The notes under the pieces are model-generated. The model searched no databases. It worked only from the letters and a program-made list of their open reading frames with translations, and had not been told where the DNA came from. A DNA stretch of 40,254 nucleotides from an uncultured Bacteroidales bacterium (GTDB taxonomy: Bacteria; Bacteroidota; Bacteroidia; Bacteroidales; Bacteroidaceae): assembly GCA_902798425.1 (NCBI GenBank), contig CADBWR010000042.1:1-40254 (forward strand). Reading direction: 5' to 3'. The position numbers were made by a program, and so were the translations under genes. This document shows positions 8,631 through 14,704 of this stretch, piece after piece (position 1 is the first letter of the stretch; every line of letters starts with the position of its first letter).

Positions 8631-9167
8631 ATGACACAGTACAGAGAACTTAAGAATTTTGAGAAGGCAAGAGCAAAGAGTCAGCCGCGCAAACGTACCA
8701 TCGAGGAAATGTGGGCATATTGGTACTTGCCTGAAAGCATGAGAAGGCATGTGTTAAAAAACTATGCAATAGCTTTTGCGGGCGAGAGTGCCTATTATCC
8801 CGACCTTGTAATGTTTGACGAGAAAATCATCATCGAAATCGATGGTGGATACCATAATGGAGAGGAACAAGTTTCGTTTGACGAGTATCGTGACCTTACA
8901 TTCTGTGCCAATGAGTTCTATGTAATAAGAATAAAAAACGAAGACACCTGTGTCAACGTGGCCTTTTGGGAAAGGATGATAGAGGAACTAACAAAAATAG
9001 AGCCTATTGGTTGTAGAGCAACGCTTTCTGGTTATATTGAGGAAATAAAGGAAATGCGTGATGCAGAGATACGCAGTTGGACATCACTGAACGATATCCC
9101 AGAAATCAATATGGCAAATGTTCATAGGCACAAACGTGTTAGAAACCTTTATGAATTGGTTGCTTGA
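8631..9167 (+). CDS. DUF559-type (Vsr-like) PD-(D/E)XK nuclease
   Basis: 178 aa. The core YYPDLVMFDEKIIIEIDGGYH matches the DUF559 / very-short-patch-repair fold: Asp in PDLV, then E-x-D in IEIDG and a conserved His. It is followed by FDEYRDLTFCANEFYVIRIKNED, the usual R-x-x-x-L-x-x-x-x-F-x-V-I-R pattern. It is predicted to be a single-domain DNA endonuclease; the target is unknown. It is divergent from the XRE regulator and under the triple-operator promoter, so it is probably kept repressed. Repressor plus solitary nuclease is a layout seen with restriction or stress-controlled nucleases; the pairing here is inferred from position. Confidence 0.82.
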   Translation: MTQYRELKNFEKARAKSQPRKRTIEEMWAYWYLPESMRRHVLKNYAIAFAGESAYYPDLVMFDEKIIIEIDGGYHNGEEQVSFDEYRDLTFCANEFYVIRIKNEDTCVNVAFWERMIEELTKIEPIGCRATLSGYIEEIKEMRDAEIRSWTSLNDIPEINMANVHRHKRVRNLYELVA

Positions 9168-9216
9168 ACACCTATATATAAATAAAGGAGAGTGTAAAAC
9201 AAAATAAGTTGTAGGT

Positions 9217-9381
9217 ATGGAACTGATACTTTTAGGTCTGCTTCTTTGCGGTTGGCTCTGTGGGGATAATAAAAACTCTTCCAAGAAGAACTGTAATAAG
9301 GCTGCCGAGTGCAGGAATCGTGAGCGACGTAAAAGGGAGCGTTACTGGGAGGATGCTCACTGGTGGTCTCTGAATCGCTGA
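9217..9381 (+). CDS. Small membrane-anchored or secreted basic peptide (54 aa)
   Basis: The ATG at 9217 opens a 54-residue frame: a hydrophobic start (MELILLGLLLCGWLCG) followed by a strongly basic tail (NRERRKRERYWEDAHWW). It may be a single-pass membrane peptide or have an uncleaved signal; a Cys-containing stretch could also resemble a lipobox. It follows the nuclease gene by 49 bp in the same direction. No relative is recognised. The hydrophobic-then-charged layout supports it being real, but it is short. Confidence 0.5.
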   Translation: MELILLGLLLCGWLCGDNKNSSKKNCNKAAECRNRERRKRERYWEDAHWWSLNR

Positions 9382-9408
9382 ATGAAAGGAAAAGTCGATG
9401 ATTTTGGT

Positions 9409-9457
9409 AACGTTAACACAATTGCTTTGGTAGTTTCAGATATTATTCGTATCTTTG
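9409..9457 (+). promoter_or_regulatory. AACGTTAAC box plus promoter of small RNA locus 1
   Basis: AACGTTAAC at 9409-9417, TTTG at 9426-9429 and TATCTTTG at 9450-9457 (20-bp spacer). The same three elements with exactly the same spacings recur at 12556-12604. The box looks like a LacI/PurR-type operator half-palindrome. Confidence 0.7.
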
Positions 9458-9463
9458 CAGTAT

Positions 9464-9653
9464 AAAACAAACAGGTAGAAGCATAAAAGGTGGCAATAGC
9501 TACGTAATGGGAGGTGCCTATCTGCTGTTGGTGCCTGGACAGTAGCATGGTAACTGGCTACACGCTTTGTCGGTCAAAGTCCAGCCGATTTCAGAAGAAC
9601 TGAATGGATAGGCCACAGAGATCCTACGGGATTTCTGTGGCTATATTTTTTTT
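9464..9653 (+). ncRNA. Candidate small RNA, copy 1 (about 190 nt)
   Basis: A promoter, no ORF of note, and a strong terminator bound this unit. It shares blocks with copy 2 (12611-12840) in the same order: AGGTAGAA (9473), AGCTACGTAATG (9498-9509), GTAGCATGG (9542-9550) and CTGGCTAC-CGCT-TG-CG-AAAGTCC (9554-9582). The segments GCTAC, GTAGC and GCTAC can pair in two mutually exclusive ways; CTTTG-TCGGT-CAAAG forms a small hairpin. Both copies sit in the same orientation about 3.15 kb apart. I do not recognise an Rfam family. Confidence 0.62.
9612..9653 (+). terminator. Intrinsic terminator of small RNA locus 1
   Basis: Stem GCCACAGAGATCC / GGATTTCTGTGGC with a short loop, then a T-rich run (9644-9653). 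Confidence 0.85.
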
Positions 9654-9685
9654 ATATAACTTATAACTACAACAAACAAGTGCTT

Positions 9686-10216
9686 ATGAAAAAGAGTATT
9701 TTTGCGAAGATGATGATGCTGACCATGATGGCAGCAATGTGTGTAACGTTCACAGCCTGTGGCGGTGACAGTGATGACGGTACACCCCAGACTCCTACAG
9801 GACCGACGGGCAGTACCGAGTATGTGGATCCTTGTCTGGACTTCGGAAGCTCACAGAGTCATGTCAAGGAATACATGTCCGGCTTTAACTGGGAGTTGAA
9901 CGAGAACAGTAATGAGTACACCTTGCTCTACTCAAATGTTGATGCAACGGTAGTTATCAACTACATGTTTATCGGCAATGGTAAAGGTCTGGGCATGGTA
10001 GGAGTCACCTATGCCGGTGGTGGTGATGCCAAGGCACTGGGCTTCAAAGCTGAGATCGAGAAGCGCTATGGTATCACTATGAAGAAGGTGACGAACTCAG
10101 AAGACGGTACAGAGTACATCTATGAGGGACTGGCCACCATCGGCGGCAAGCAGGTTGAGATCATGATGAACTGCTATAAGCAGGGTATCAACATCATCTA
10201 TGCACTTCCTGATTGA
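9686..10216 (+). CDS. Secreted lipoprotein, hypothetical
   Basis: 176 aa from the ATG at 9686 (an upstream GTG at 9680 is in frame but less likely). Lys-Lys start, a hydrophobic Met-rich core (MMMLTMMAAMCVTFT) and the lipobox TACGG put it on the signal peptidase II route. After the Cys comes an acidic Asp/Gly/Thr/Pro linker (GGDSDDGTPQTPTGPTG), which in Bacteroidetes favours surface export. The mature part (DPCLDFGSSQSHVKEYM...EKRYGITMKKV...) is a small mixed domain of unknown function. The small RNA terminator just upstream separates it from that transcript. Two small genes follow closely. Confidence 0.8.
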   Translation: MKKSIFAKMMMLTMMAAMCVTFTACGGDSDDGTPQTPTGPTGSTEYVDPCLDFGSSQSHVKEYMSGFNWELNENSNEYTLLYSNVDATVVINYMFIGNGKGLGMVGVTYAGGGDAKALGFKAEIEKRYGITMKKVTNSEDGTEYIYEGLATIGGKQVEIMMNCYKQGINIIYALPD

Positions 10217-10223
10217 CAAGGCT

Positions 10224-10337
10224 ATGAAGAAGAACAATAAGAATACTCCAGACATCGAGCACGATGCCGAGTACCTGCAACACCTGGACAAACATCTGCA
10301 GCAGGAAGAACTGTCACACACAGAATATTTAGACTGA
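10224..10337 (+). CDS. Very small conserved-looking protein (37 aa)
   Basis: ATG at 10224 to TGA at 10335-10337; reads MKKNNKNTPDIEHDAEYLQH... ending SHTEYLD. It is highly charged and predicted helical. It starts 7 bp after the lipoprotein stop, and its stop overlaps the start of the DUF1896 gene (TGATG), so the two are likely translationally coupled. Function unknown. Support is the tight coupling on both sides. Confidence 0.6.
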   Translation: MKKNNKNTPDIEHDAEYLQHLDKHLQQEELSHTEYLD

Positions 10338-10534
10338 TGGACGCAAACTATTATACTACCTATCTTCGGGCATATCTTACCAATGCCGGTGATGTCAGAC
10401 AAGACGATAATGACTTCATCAGCGCCAGGGCCGATGCAGCATCTGAAGAGTATGAGGTGCAGCGCCGTGCCGGTGCTCCACCAGCCTGCGCCCAGGAGCT
10501 GGCCATGACAGTCCTGATGGAAGGGCTTGAATAG
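10337..10534 (+). CDS. DUF1896 family protein
   Basis: 65 aa. It follows the DUF1896 pattern: YYTTYLRAYLTNAG near the start, then DNDFISARADAASEEYE and finally AQELAMTVLMEGL. DUF1896 is a small Bacteroidetes family, frequent on conjugative transposons and other mobile DNA; its function is unknown. The start codon overlaps the stop of the 37-aa gene. This gene is good support for the mobile character of the left third. Confidence 0.82.
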   Translation: MDANYYTTYLRAYLTNAGDVRQDDNDFISARADAASEEYEVQRRAGAPPACAQELAMTVLMEGLE

Positions 10535-11286
10535 CGATCTTTGAAACAGTGAAATAAAGAAATTGAGATTCTTGTGGAACTCCTTCGTGTCAGATTCATT
10601 CTGACCAACGTTGACTGATCGAATAAAACTCGCTGCCATCGGAGAATCAAGAAGCTCAGCCTGGCATGACGGCAATTGAGCCATGGGAGAAGCGGGAGGC
10701 GGTTACGGCGGCCTCGGTATGACCGGCCCATGAGCCTTGGGAGTGCGGGGATAGGTTACGACCCGTCATGAGACCATCCCATGAGCGTTGCTGTGCCAGG
10801 CCCTTATATCGCCGAAGGACTGGATAACGGTTACTGCACCTGTTTCTTCTGGAGCATGACTCCGTTTGTGATGGATGCAGGTTAAGACGTTGAGCTTAGG
10901 GGGCGTTCATTCGAACGAGCATCTATGACCAGTGAAGGCGATTACTACTGGAGAGTGCGGAATAGGTATTCACGGGTGCATTTGCACGTCTGCGAGGGTC
11001 TGAGGCAAACGCCGATAACGACTGAAAAAACGGCTCTCCAATCTTTTCAGGAAGGGTGTATTGGCCATGCCTGCGCTTTATCGGCCTATGACCAAGTTCC
11101 TGAAGCTGCACACTGCCGGCTGGAGTAGTTCTGAGCATCCCAATTCTTCCAGCGAAGAAAACTCAGACAGGAGTGCAGCATTTTGGGAGGAGTTGCGGGA
11201 ACGGGTTTCATCGACGCGTTCACTTAGACCAGCCTCCCATTTGCCGAGCGGCTGGTTAACAGTTCGATGGTGGCAGCTCTTTATGA
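10535..11286 (+). other. GC-rich, ORF-free stretch with many local hairpins
   Basis: About 750 bp, visibly richer in G+C than the integrase and DUF4238 regions, with stops in all frames at short intervals. Local inverted repeats include CGTTC-att-CGAACG (10903-10917), GTGCA-TT-TGCAC (10976-10987), GGGAGG...CCTCCC (about 11186-11239) and ACCAGC...GGCTGGT (about 11228-11257). The sequence CCCATGAGC occurs twice, near 10727 and 10778. It may be a large structured RNA, a decayed gene or a replication/transfer region; the strand is uncertain. I see no tRNA and no convincing promoter or terminator. Confidence 0.4.
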
Positions 11287-11934
11287 ATGAAACAAAGGAA
11301 TATGGAATATAACTTTACCGATGGCAGCAAGGTGTTCTTTACGTCAGACACGCACTTCGGCCATCAGAACATCATCCGCTTCTGTAACCGCCCATGGGCG
11401 ACGATAGCAGAGCATGATCAGGCACTAATCGACAACTGGAACGATACAGTGCCGGAAGATGCCGTCGTGTTTCATCTGGGCGACTTTTCCTATAAGGGTG
11501 GTGGGTTCCCGACGATACGGAATCTGAAAGGCCTACTGCATGGCCAGATAGTTCTTATTAGTGGGAATCATGACCCGGACACCCGTAAGCCGCAGAACCT
11601 CCGGAAGCTCCAGCAGCTCTTCGCCGGTGTCTACGACCAACTGGAGATAGAAGTGGACGGGCAACGGATAATCATGAACCACTACCCTTTGCTGACATGG
11701 CCACATGCATTTGGGCAGCATCCCACCTGGCAGCTCTTCGGACATGTACATCTGCGTAAGGGTATCACAGGCTCAGATGCCTTTATCGTTGAGCAGTGCT
11801 GCAGGCCGACCCAGTACGAGGTGGGTGTGGATCTGAACGGCTACCGACCCGTCAGCTTCCATCAGCTTCAGGAACGGATAGACTTTCAAATAAAGAACAA
11901 ATGTAATGTATTAAACTGGTTAAATTATGAATAG
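11287..11934 (+). CDS. Metallophosphoesterase
   Basis: 215 aa, calcineurin-like fold. All metal-binding motifs are present in order: SDTHFGH (D-x-H), HLGDFSY (GD), ISGNHD (GNHD), NHYPLLTW (H) and FGHVH (GHxH). It is probably a soluble phosphodiesterase or phosphatase acting on a small nucleotide or nucleic-acid end; similar proteins are common on phages and plasmids. The substrate cannot be read from the sequence. A second ATG at 11302 is a possible alternative start. It overlaps the next gene by 8 bp. Confidence 0.88.
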   Translation: MKQRNMEYNFTDGSKVFFTSDTHFGHQNIIRFCNRPWATIAEHDQALIDNWNDTVPEDAVVFHLGDFSYKGGGFPTIRNLKGLLHGQIVLISGNHDPDTRKPQNLRKLQQLFAGVYDQLEIEVDGQRIIMNHYPLLTWPHAFGQHPTWQLFGHVHLRKGITGSDAFIVEQCCRPTQYEVGVDLNGYRPVSFHQLQERIDFQIKNKCNVLNWLNYE

Positions 11935-12238
11935 CTTTAAAAAACAATTCGAACTATCGTATAACGATGATGCCCATCGACAATGGATGGATGAGCATAA
12001 TGAGTGGTTCAGTGTAGTACTCTGGACTGAAAGGACGGGCAATATTCTTGCAGGTGAGAAAGATATTAAAAGGATGGGCATCGATAGGGATGAAATACCG
12101 CTGAGCTGCCTGATAGATTTCGCTAAGTGGCTCAACACTCCTGCTGAGAATATAACCATCCGTACCGATGCCATTACCCCATGGAAGAAGCCTGGGCGTC
12201 ACCTGGCAAAGCATGGCATTATCATCGAGTGGACTTGA
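11927..12238 (+). CDS. Hypothetical protein (103 aa)
   Basis: 103 aa, MNSFKKQFELSYNDDAHRQWMDEHNEWFSV..., soluble and charged; not recognised. It overlaps the metallophosphoesterase gene by 8 bp, so the pair is translationally coupled and probably works together. A tandem repeat with terminator potential begins 16 bp after its stop. Confidence 0.72.
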   Translation: MNSFKKQFELSYNDDAHRQWMDEHNEWFSVVLWTERTGNILAGEKDIKRMGIDRDEIPLSCLIDFAKWLNTPAENITIRTDAITPWKKPGRHLAKHGIIIEWT

Positions 12239-12253
12239 CGGAATATCAATCAG

Positions 12254-12296
12254 GACTTGATGAAAAATCAAGTTGACTTGACGAAAAATCAACTTT
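12254..12296 (+). repeat. Two tandem 21-bp repeats with inverted symmetry
   Basis: Units at 12254-12274 and 12275-12295 differ at 2 of 21 positions. The first holds a perfect inverted repeat ACTTGAT-GAAAA-ATCAAGT. The second ends in AACTTTTTAC and can fold AGTTGA...TCAACT before the T run, so part may serve as terminator for the gene ending at 12238. Further TCAAGTTTT and ACTTGAC motifs follow to about 12380. Could be protein-binding sites of the nearby integrase. Confidence 0.6.
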
Positions 12297-12555
12297 TTAC
12301 CCGGAAAATGGTTAAAATGTCAAGTTTTGGGCCGAAAAGTTGGTATAATACCAAGATTTTAGCAAGATGAGAACTTGACAAACATTCACCTGCAGGATGA
12401 GAAGAGGCAGCAAATCATCAAAAATATAAGACAAAAGGTATGCGTACGGTGCAAGTGAGTGTGAGGCTTTTAAGGCAGAAAGAATATATACTGACTATAT
12501 GCGCACTGGTATCATCAGAATAGATAATAGAGTATTACTTGAGCACATTTTTGTT

Positions 12556-12604
12556 AACGTTAACACAATTTCTTTGGTGGTTTCTATTAAAATTCGTACC
12601 TTTG
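12556..12604 (+). promoter_or_regulatory. AACGTTAAC box plus promoter of small RNA locus 2
   Basis: AACGTTAAC at 12556-12564, TTTG at 12573-12576 and TACCTTTG at 12597-12604. All spacings match locus 1 exactly (17 bp box to -33, 20-bp spacer). Confidence 0.7.
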
Positions 12605-12610
12605 CCAATG

Positions 12611-12840
12611 ATATAGAACAATCAGCACTCCCCCTGAAGTAAAAGGTAGAAAGCTACGCAATGTGAAGCTTCAGACGGTCAAAGGCTGATACCAGATGGA
12701 GAGAGCTTTTGCTCCTGGCCCGTCATATCAGGGAAAGCTCCAGAAGACATAGGACATGTAGCATGGGTTGCTCCTGGCTACGCGCTCTGGCGAGAAAGTC
12801 CGCAGAATATCCATTCGTGGGTATGCTGCGGGCTTTTTTT
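12611..12840 (+). ncRNA. Candidate small RNA, copy 2 (about 230 nt)
   Basis: Bounded by a promoter and a strong terminator, with no convincing ORF. Blocks shared with copy 1 in the same order: AGGTAGA (12644), AGCTACGCAATG (12652-12663), GTAGCATGG (12758-12766) and CTGGCTACGCGCTCTGGCGA followed by GAAAGTCC (12774-12800). The stretch between blocks is about 50 nt longer than in copy 1 and contains its own stem-forming sequence. It lies upstream of the integrase gene. Confidence 0.62.
12800..12840 (+). terminator. Intrinsic terminator of small RNA locus 2
   Basis: Stem CCGCAGaATAtCC / GGgTATgCTGCGG around ATTCGT, then GGC and a run of seven T (12834-12840). Confidence 0.85.
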
Positions 12841-12897
12841 GCGTATACCCCTGTGATGTGTAACGGCTCACAGTTAAAAAAAGAAAAAGAATTTTTA

Positions 12898-12946
12898 CCA
12901 CTCCGGTCAACGAGGTTCCGTTACGCCTCGCCCGGGGTGGATTTTT
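12898..12946 (+). promoter_or_regulatory. Long hairpin with T run in the integrase leader
   Basis: Outer arms CCACTCCG (12898-12905) and CGGGGTGG (12933-12940), inner arms CGAGG/CCTCG, followed by ATTTTTAATAG, ending 11 bp before the integrase ATG. It looks like a terminator or attenuator that could control read-through into the integrase gene. A second small hairpin CTGTGA...TCACAG lies at 12851-12873. Confidence 0.5.
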
Positions 12947-12956
12947 AATAGTAATT

Positions 12957-14435
12957 ATGGCAAAATTCAAAGCAATAGTGCGTTATCAAAGACCCGACGG
13001 ATATTATACCGTCTATATCCGTGTTGCACATAACAAAAGAACACAGTATATTAAGACTGATAAAGTAGTAAACTCCAAAGGCATAGATAAAAATAATTAT
13101 GTATGCGATCCTTTTGTTATGAAGTATTGTGCAAATAAAATTGCACTATATACCGAGTTACTCAATAAGCAGGATGTAAAAGATTGGGATGTCAATGAAG
13201 TTATATCTTATCTCATAAAAGGAACTTCTGACCTATGCTTTTCAGACTATGCTCGCGAATATCAGAGCAAAATGATAAGAGATGGGCATGCTCGAAATGC
13301 ACGTACCTATGAACTCGCATATCAAAATCTTGAAAGATTCATTGGCACTACAAAGGTTATGTTTTCTCATTTGACCTCAACTGTTATAACAAGATGGATA
13401 AGTTCTCTATCAAACACAGCCAGGGCTAAAGAACAATATCCTGTCTGCGTAAGGCAAATTTTTAAGCAAGCCCTACTCGACTATAATGATTATGATGGCG
13501 GCGTAATACGTATCACTACAAACCCGTGGCCTAAGGTAAAAATCCCGAAGAGTGATACTCCACGAAAAAGAGCGATTTCCATGGAGGATTGTCGTTCATT
13601 CTTCTATGCTCCCCTACCCGATAGCGACCGTAAATACCCGCTTCCAGAATTAGGTCATGACGTGGCCATGTTAATCCTCTGTCTTGCAGGTATCAACACT
13701 GTGGACCTTTATTATGCAGAGAAAAAATACTATCATGATGGCATAATTGGTTATGAACGTCGTAAAACCAGAGATGCGAGAAAGGACAATGCATGGTTCG
13801 AGATTAGAGTACCTGATATTGTTAAGCCTATCATGGAGAAATATTTAGACACTTCAAGCTCTGAGTTCCTTTTTAACTTCCATGCCAGACATAGTACCTA
13901 TGATAGTTTTAATGCTAATGTAAACATCGGTATTCGCCAGATTTGCGAGAAGGTGCTTAAATTGAAGAAAGAAGACTATTACAGTGGCTACACTTTTAGA
14001 CATACTTGGGCTACTGTAGCACAGAATGAATGTGATGCGACACTTGCAGAAGTGGATTTTGGTCTCAACCATGCTCATAAGACTCAGCTGGCAAGAACGT
14101 ATGTTAAGATAGATTTTACACCTGCTTGGGAACTTAACGAGAAGGTTGTAGAGAAGATTTTCTTTACTGAAGATAAAACGTCTGCCAATAAGAATGAGGA
14201 ATCGGAGAGTAACTTATTCCGATTCTCAGCAAAGCAACTAATAAAAGGTACTCTGTATTTCAAAGGCAAGATTCTTGCTTCCGTTGAAGACATCGGTTTT
14301 AATAACATAGAGGAAGTTATTTCTCACTTGATGAAAAACCTTCCAGATACTATTCCGTCACGTTCTATGGTTTTAATCCGAATCGAAAATAGAGATAAAG
14401 GTCAGAAACAAGATTTTACCAGGCTGATTCGGTAA
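12957..14435 (+). CDS. Tyrosine recombinase / integrase
   Basis: 492 aa. The N-terminal part (1-90) is an arm-binding-like domain, 92-180 is a SAM-like core-binding domain (FSDYAREYQSKMIRDG...), and 205-390 is the catalytic domain. Catalytic residues seen: K270 region (YERRKTR), R348 in YTFRHTW, H372 in LNHAHK and nucleophile Y382 in ARTYVK. The first Arg of the family (usual G-x-R) is replaced: the motif reads LAGINTVDL with Asn at 247. The box-II His is also Tyr (Y345). Substitution of the first Arg is known from the Bacteroides element integrase IntDOT (Ser), so the enzyme may still work. A C-terminal extension of about 90 residues follows. Its position next to ppdK marks the element end. 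Confidence 0.9.
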   Translation: MAKFKAIVRYQRPDGYYTVYIRVAHNKRTQYIKTDKVVNSKGIDKNNYVCDPFVMKYCANKIALYTELLNKQDVKDWDVNEVISYLIKGTSDLCFSDYAREYQSKMIRDGHARNARTYELAYQNLERFIGTTKVMFSHLTSTVITRWISSLSNTARAKEQYPVCVRQIFKQALLDYNDYDGGVIRITTNPWPKVKIPKSDTPRKRAISMEDCRSFFYAPLPDSDRKYPLPELGHDVAMLILCLAGINTVDLYYAEKKYYHDGIIGYERRKTRDARKDNAWFEIRVPDIVKPIMEKYLDTSSSEFLFNFHARHSTYDSFNANVNIGIRQICEKVLKLKKEDYYSGYTFRHTWATVAQNECDATLAEVDFGLNHAHKTQLARTYVKIDFTPAWELNEKVVEKIFFTEDKTSANKNEESESNLFRFSAKQLIKGTLYFKGKILASVEDIGFNNIEEVISHLMKNLPDTIPSRSMVLIRIENRDKGQKQDFTRLIR

Positions 14436-14460
14436 GGGACTAATTCATTGCGAATATGAG

Positions 14461-14488
14461 AAAAGTAGTACACACGTACTACTTTTTT
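14461..14488 (+). terminator. Terminator after the integrase gene
   Basis: Perfect 11-bp arms AAAAGTAGTAC / GTACTACTTTT with a 4-nt loop and a T run to 14488. Confidence 0.75.
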
Positions 14489-14529
14489 AATGAATAGTGT
14501 AGTGCCATACAATTTACACATTTTATTTT

Positions 14530-14595
14530 TTGTAATTTCACAGTAATTTCGTTGTAATTTACCACTCGTGTTTTTGTAATCTATTTGTAATTTTT
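14530..14595 (+). repeat. TTGTAATTT direct repeats in 11-bp register
   Basis: Six 11-bp units: TTGTAATTTCA, CAGTAATTTCG, TTGTAATTTAC, CACTCGTGTTT (degenerate), TTGTAATCTAT and TTGTAATTTTT. Five carry TnGTAATnT-like cores at 14530, 14541, 14552, 14574 and 14585. The 11-bp step, about one helical turn, puts all cores on one face of DNA. The array lies directly after the integrase gene, so arm-type integrase or excisionase sites are the best guess. Confidence 0.75.
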
Positions 14596-14640
14596 GCGTC
14601 GAATTCGTCACATTTATCGTGATTATCGTTTTAAAAGGAA

Positions 14641-14679
14641 TTGGGTGTAACACCCTATTTTAAAGGACGTTACACCCAA
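14641..14679 (-). terminator. Inverted repeat at the 3' end of ppdK
   Basis: Arms TTGGGTGTAAC (14641-14651) and GTTACACCCAA (14669-14679) form an 11-bp stem. GGGTGTAACACCC (14643-14655) is itself a competing small hairpin. On the minus strand TTCCTTTT follows, so it can end ppdK transcription. It may also overlap the insertion junction of the element. Confidence 0.6.
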
Positions 14680-14704
14680 ATTATTGATATTCAGAATCTT
14701 GCGA

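Noticed and set aside
9554-9590. tRNA T-arm-like sequence (CGGTCAAAGTCC) in small RNA copy 1
   Set aside because: No acceptor, D or anticodon arm fits; the copy 2 equivalent (GGCGAGAAAGTCC) does not keep a T-arm, so it is not a tRNA. The AAAGTCC similarity to RNase P RNA is also too short.
10097-10684. 195-aa minus-strand frame
   Set aside because: It crosses the lipoprotein end and the DUF1896 gene in antisense; no domain, no promoter, Ser/Cys-rich.
10925-11312. Two short plus-strand frames (67 and 83 aa) in the GC-rich stretch
   Set aside because: They overlap each other, resemble no protein, and the second runs into the phosphoesterase start; more like chance frames.
1-14700. CRISPR array, insertion sequence or conjugation genes in the island
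   Set aside because: I found no regularly spaced identical repeats, no transposase frame and no recognisable tra/mob gene; only the integrase and DUF1896 indicate mobility.
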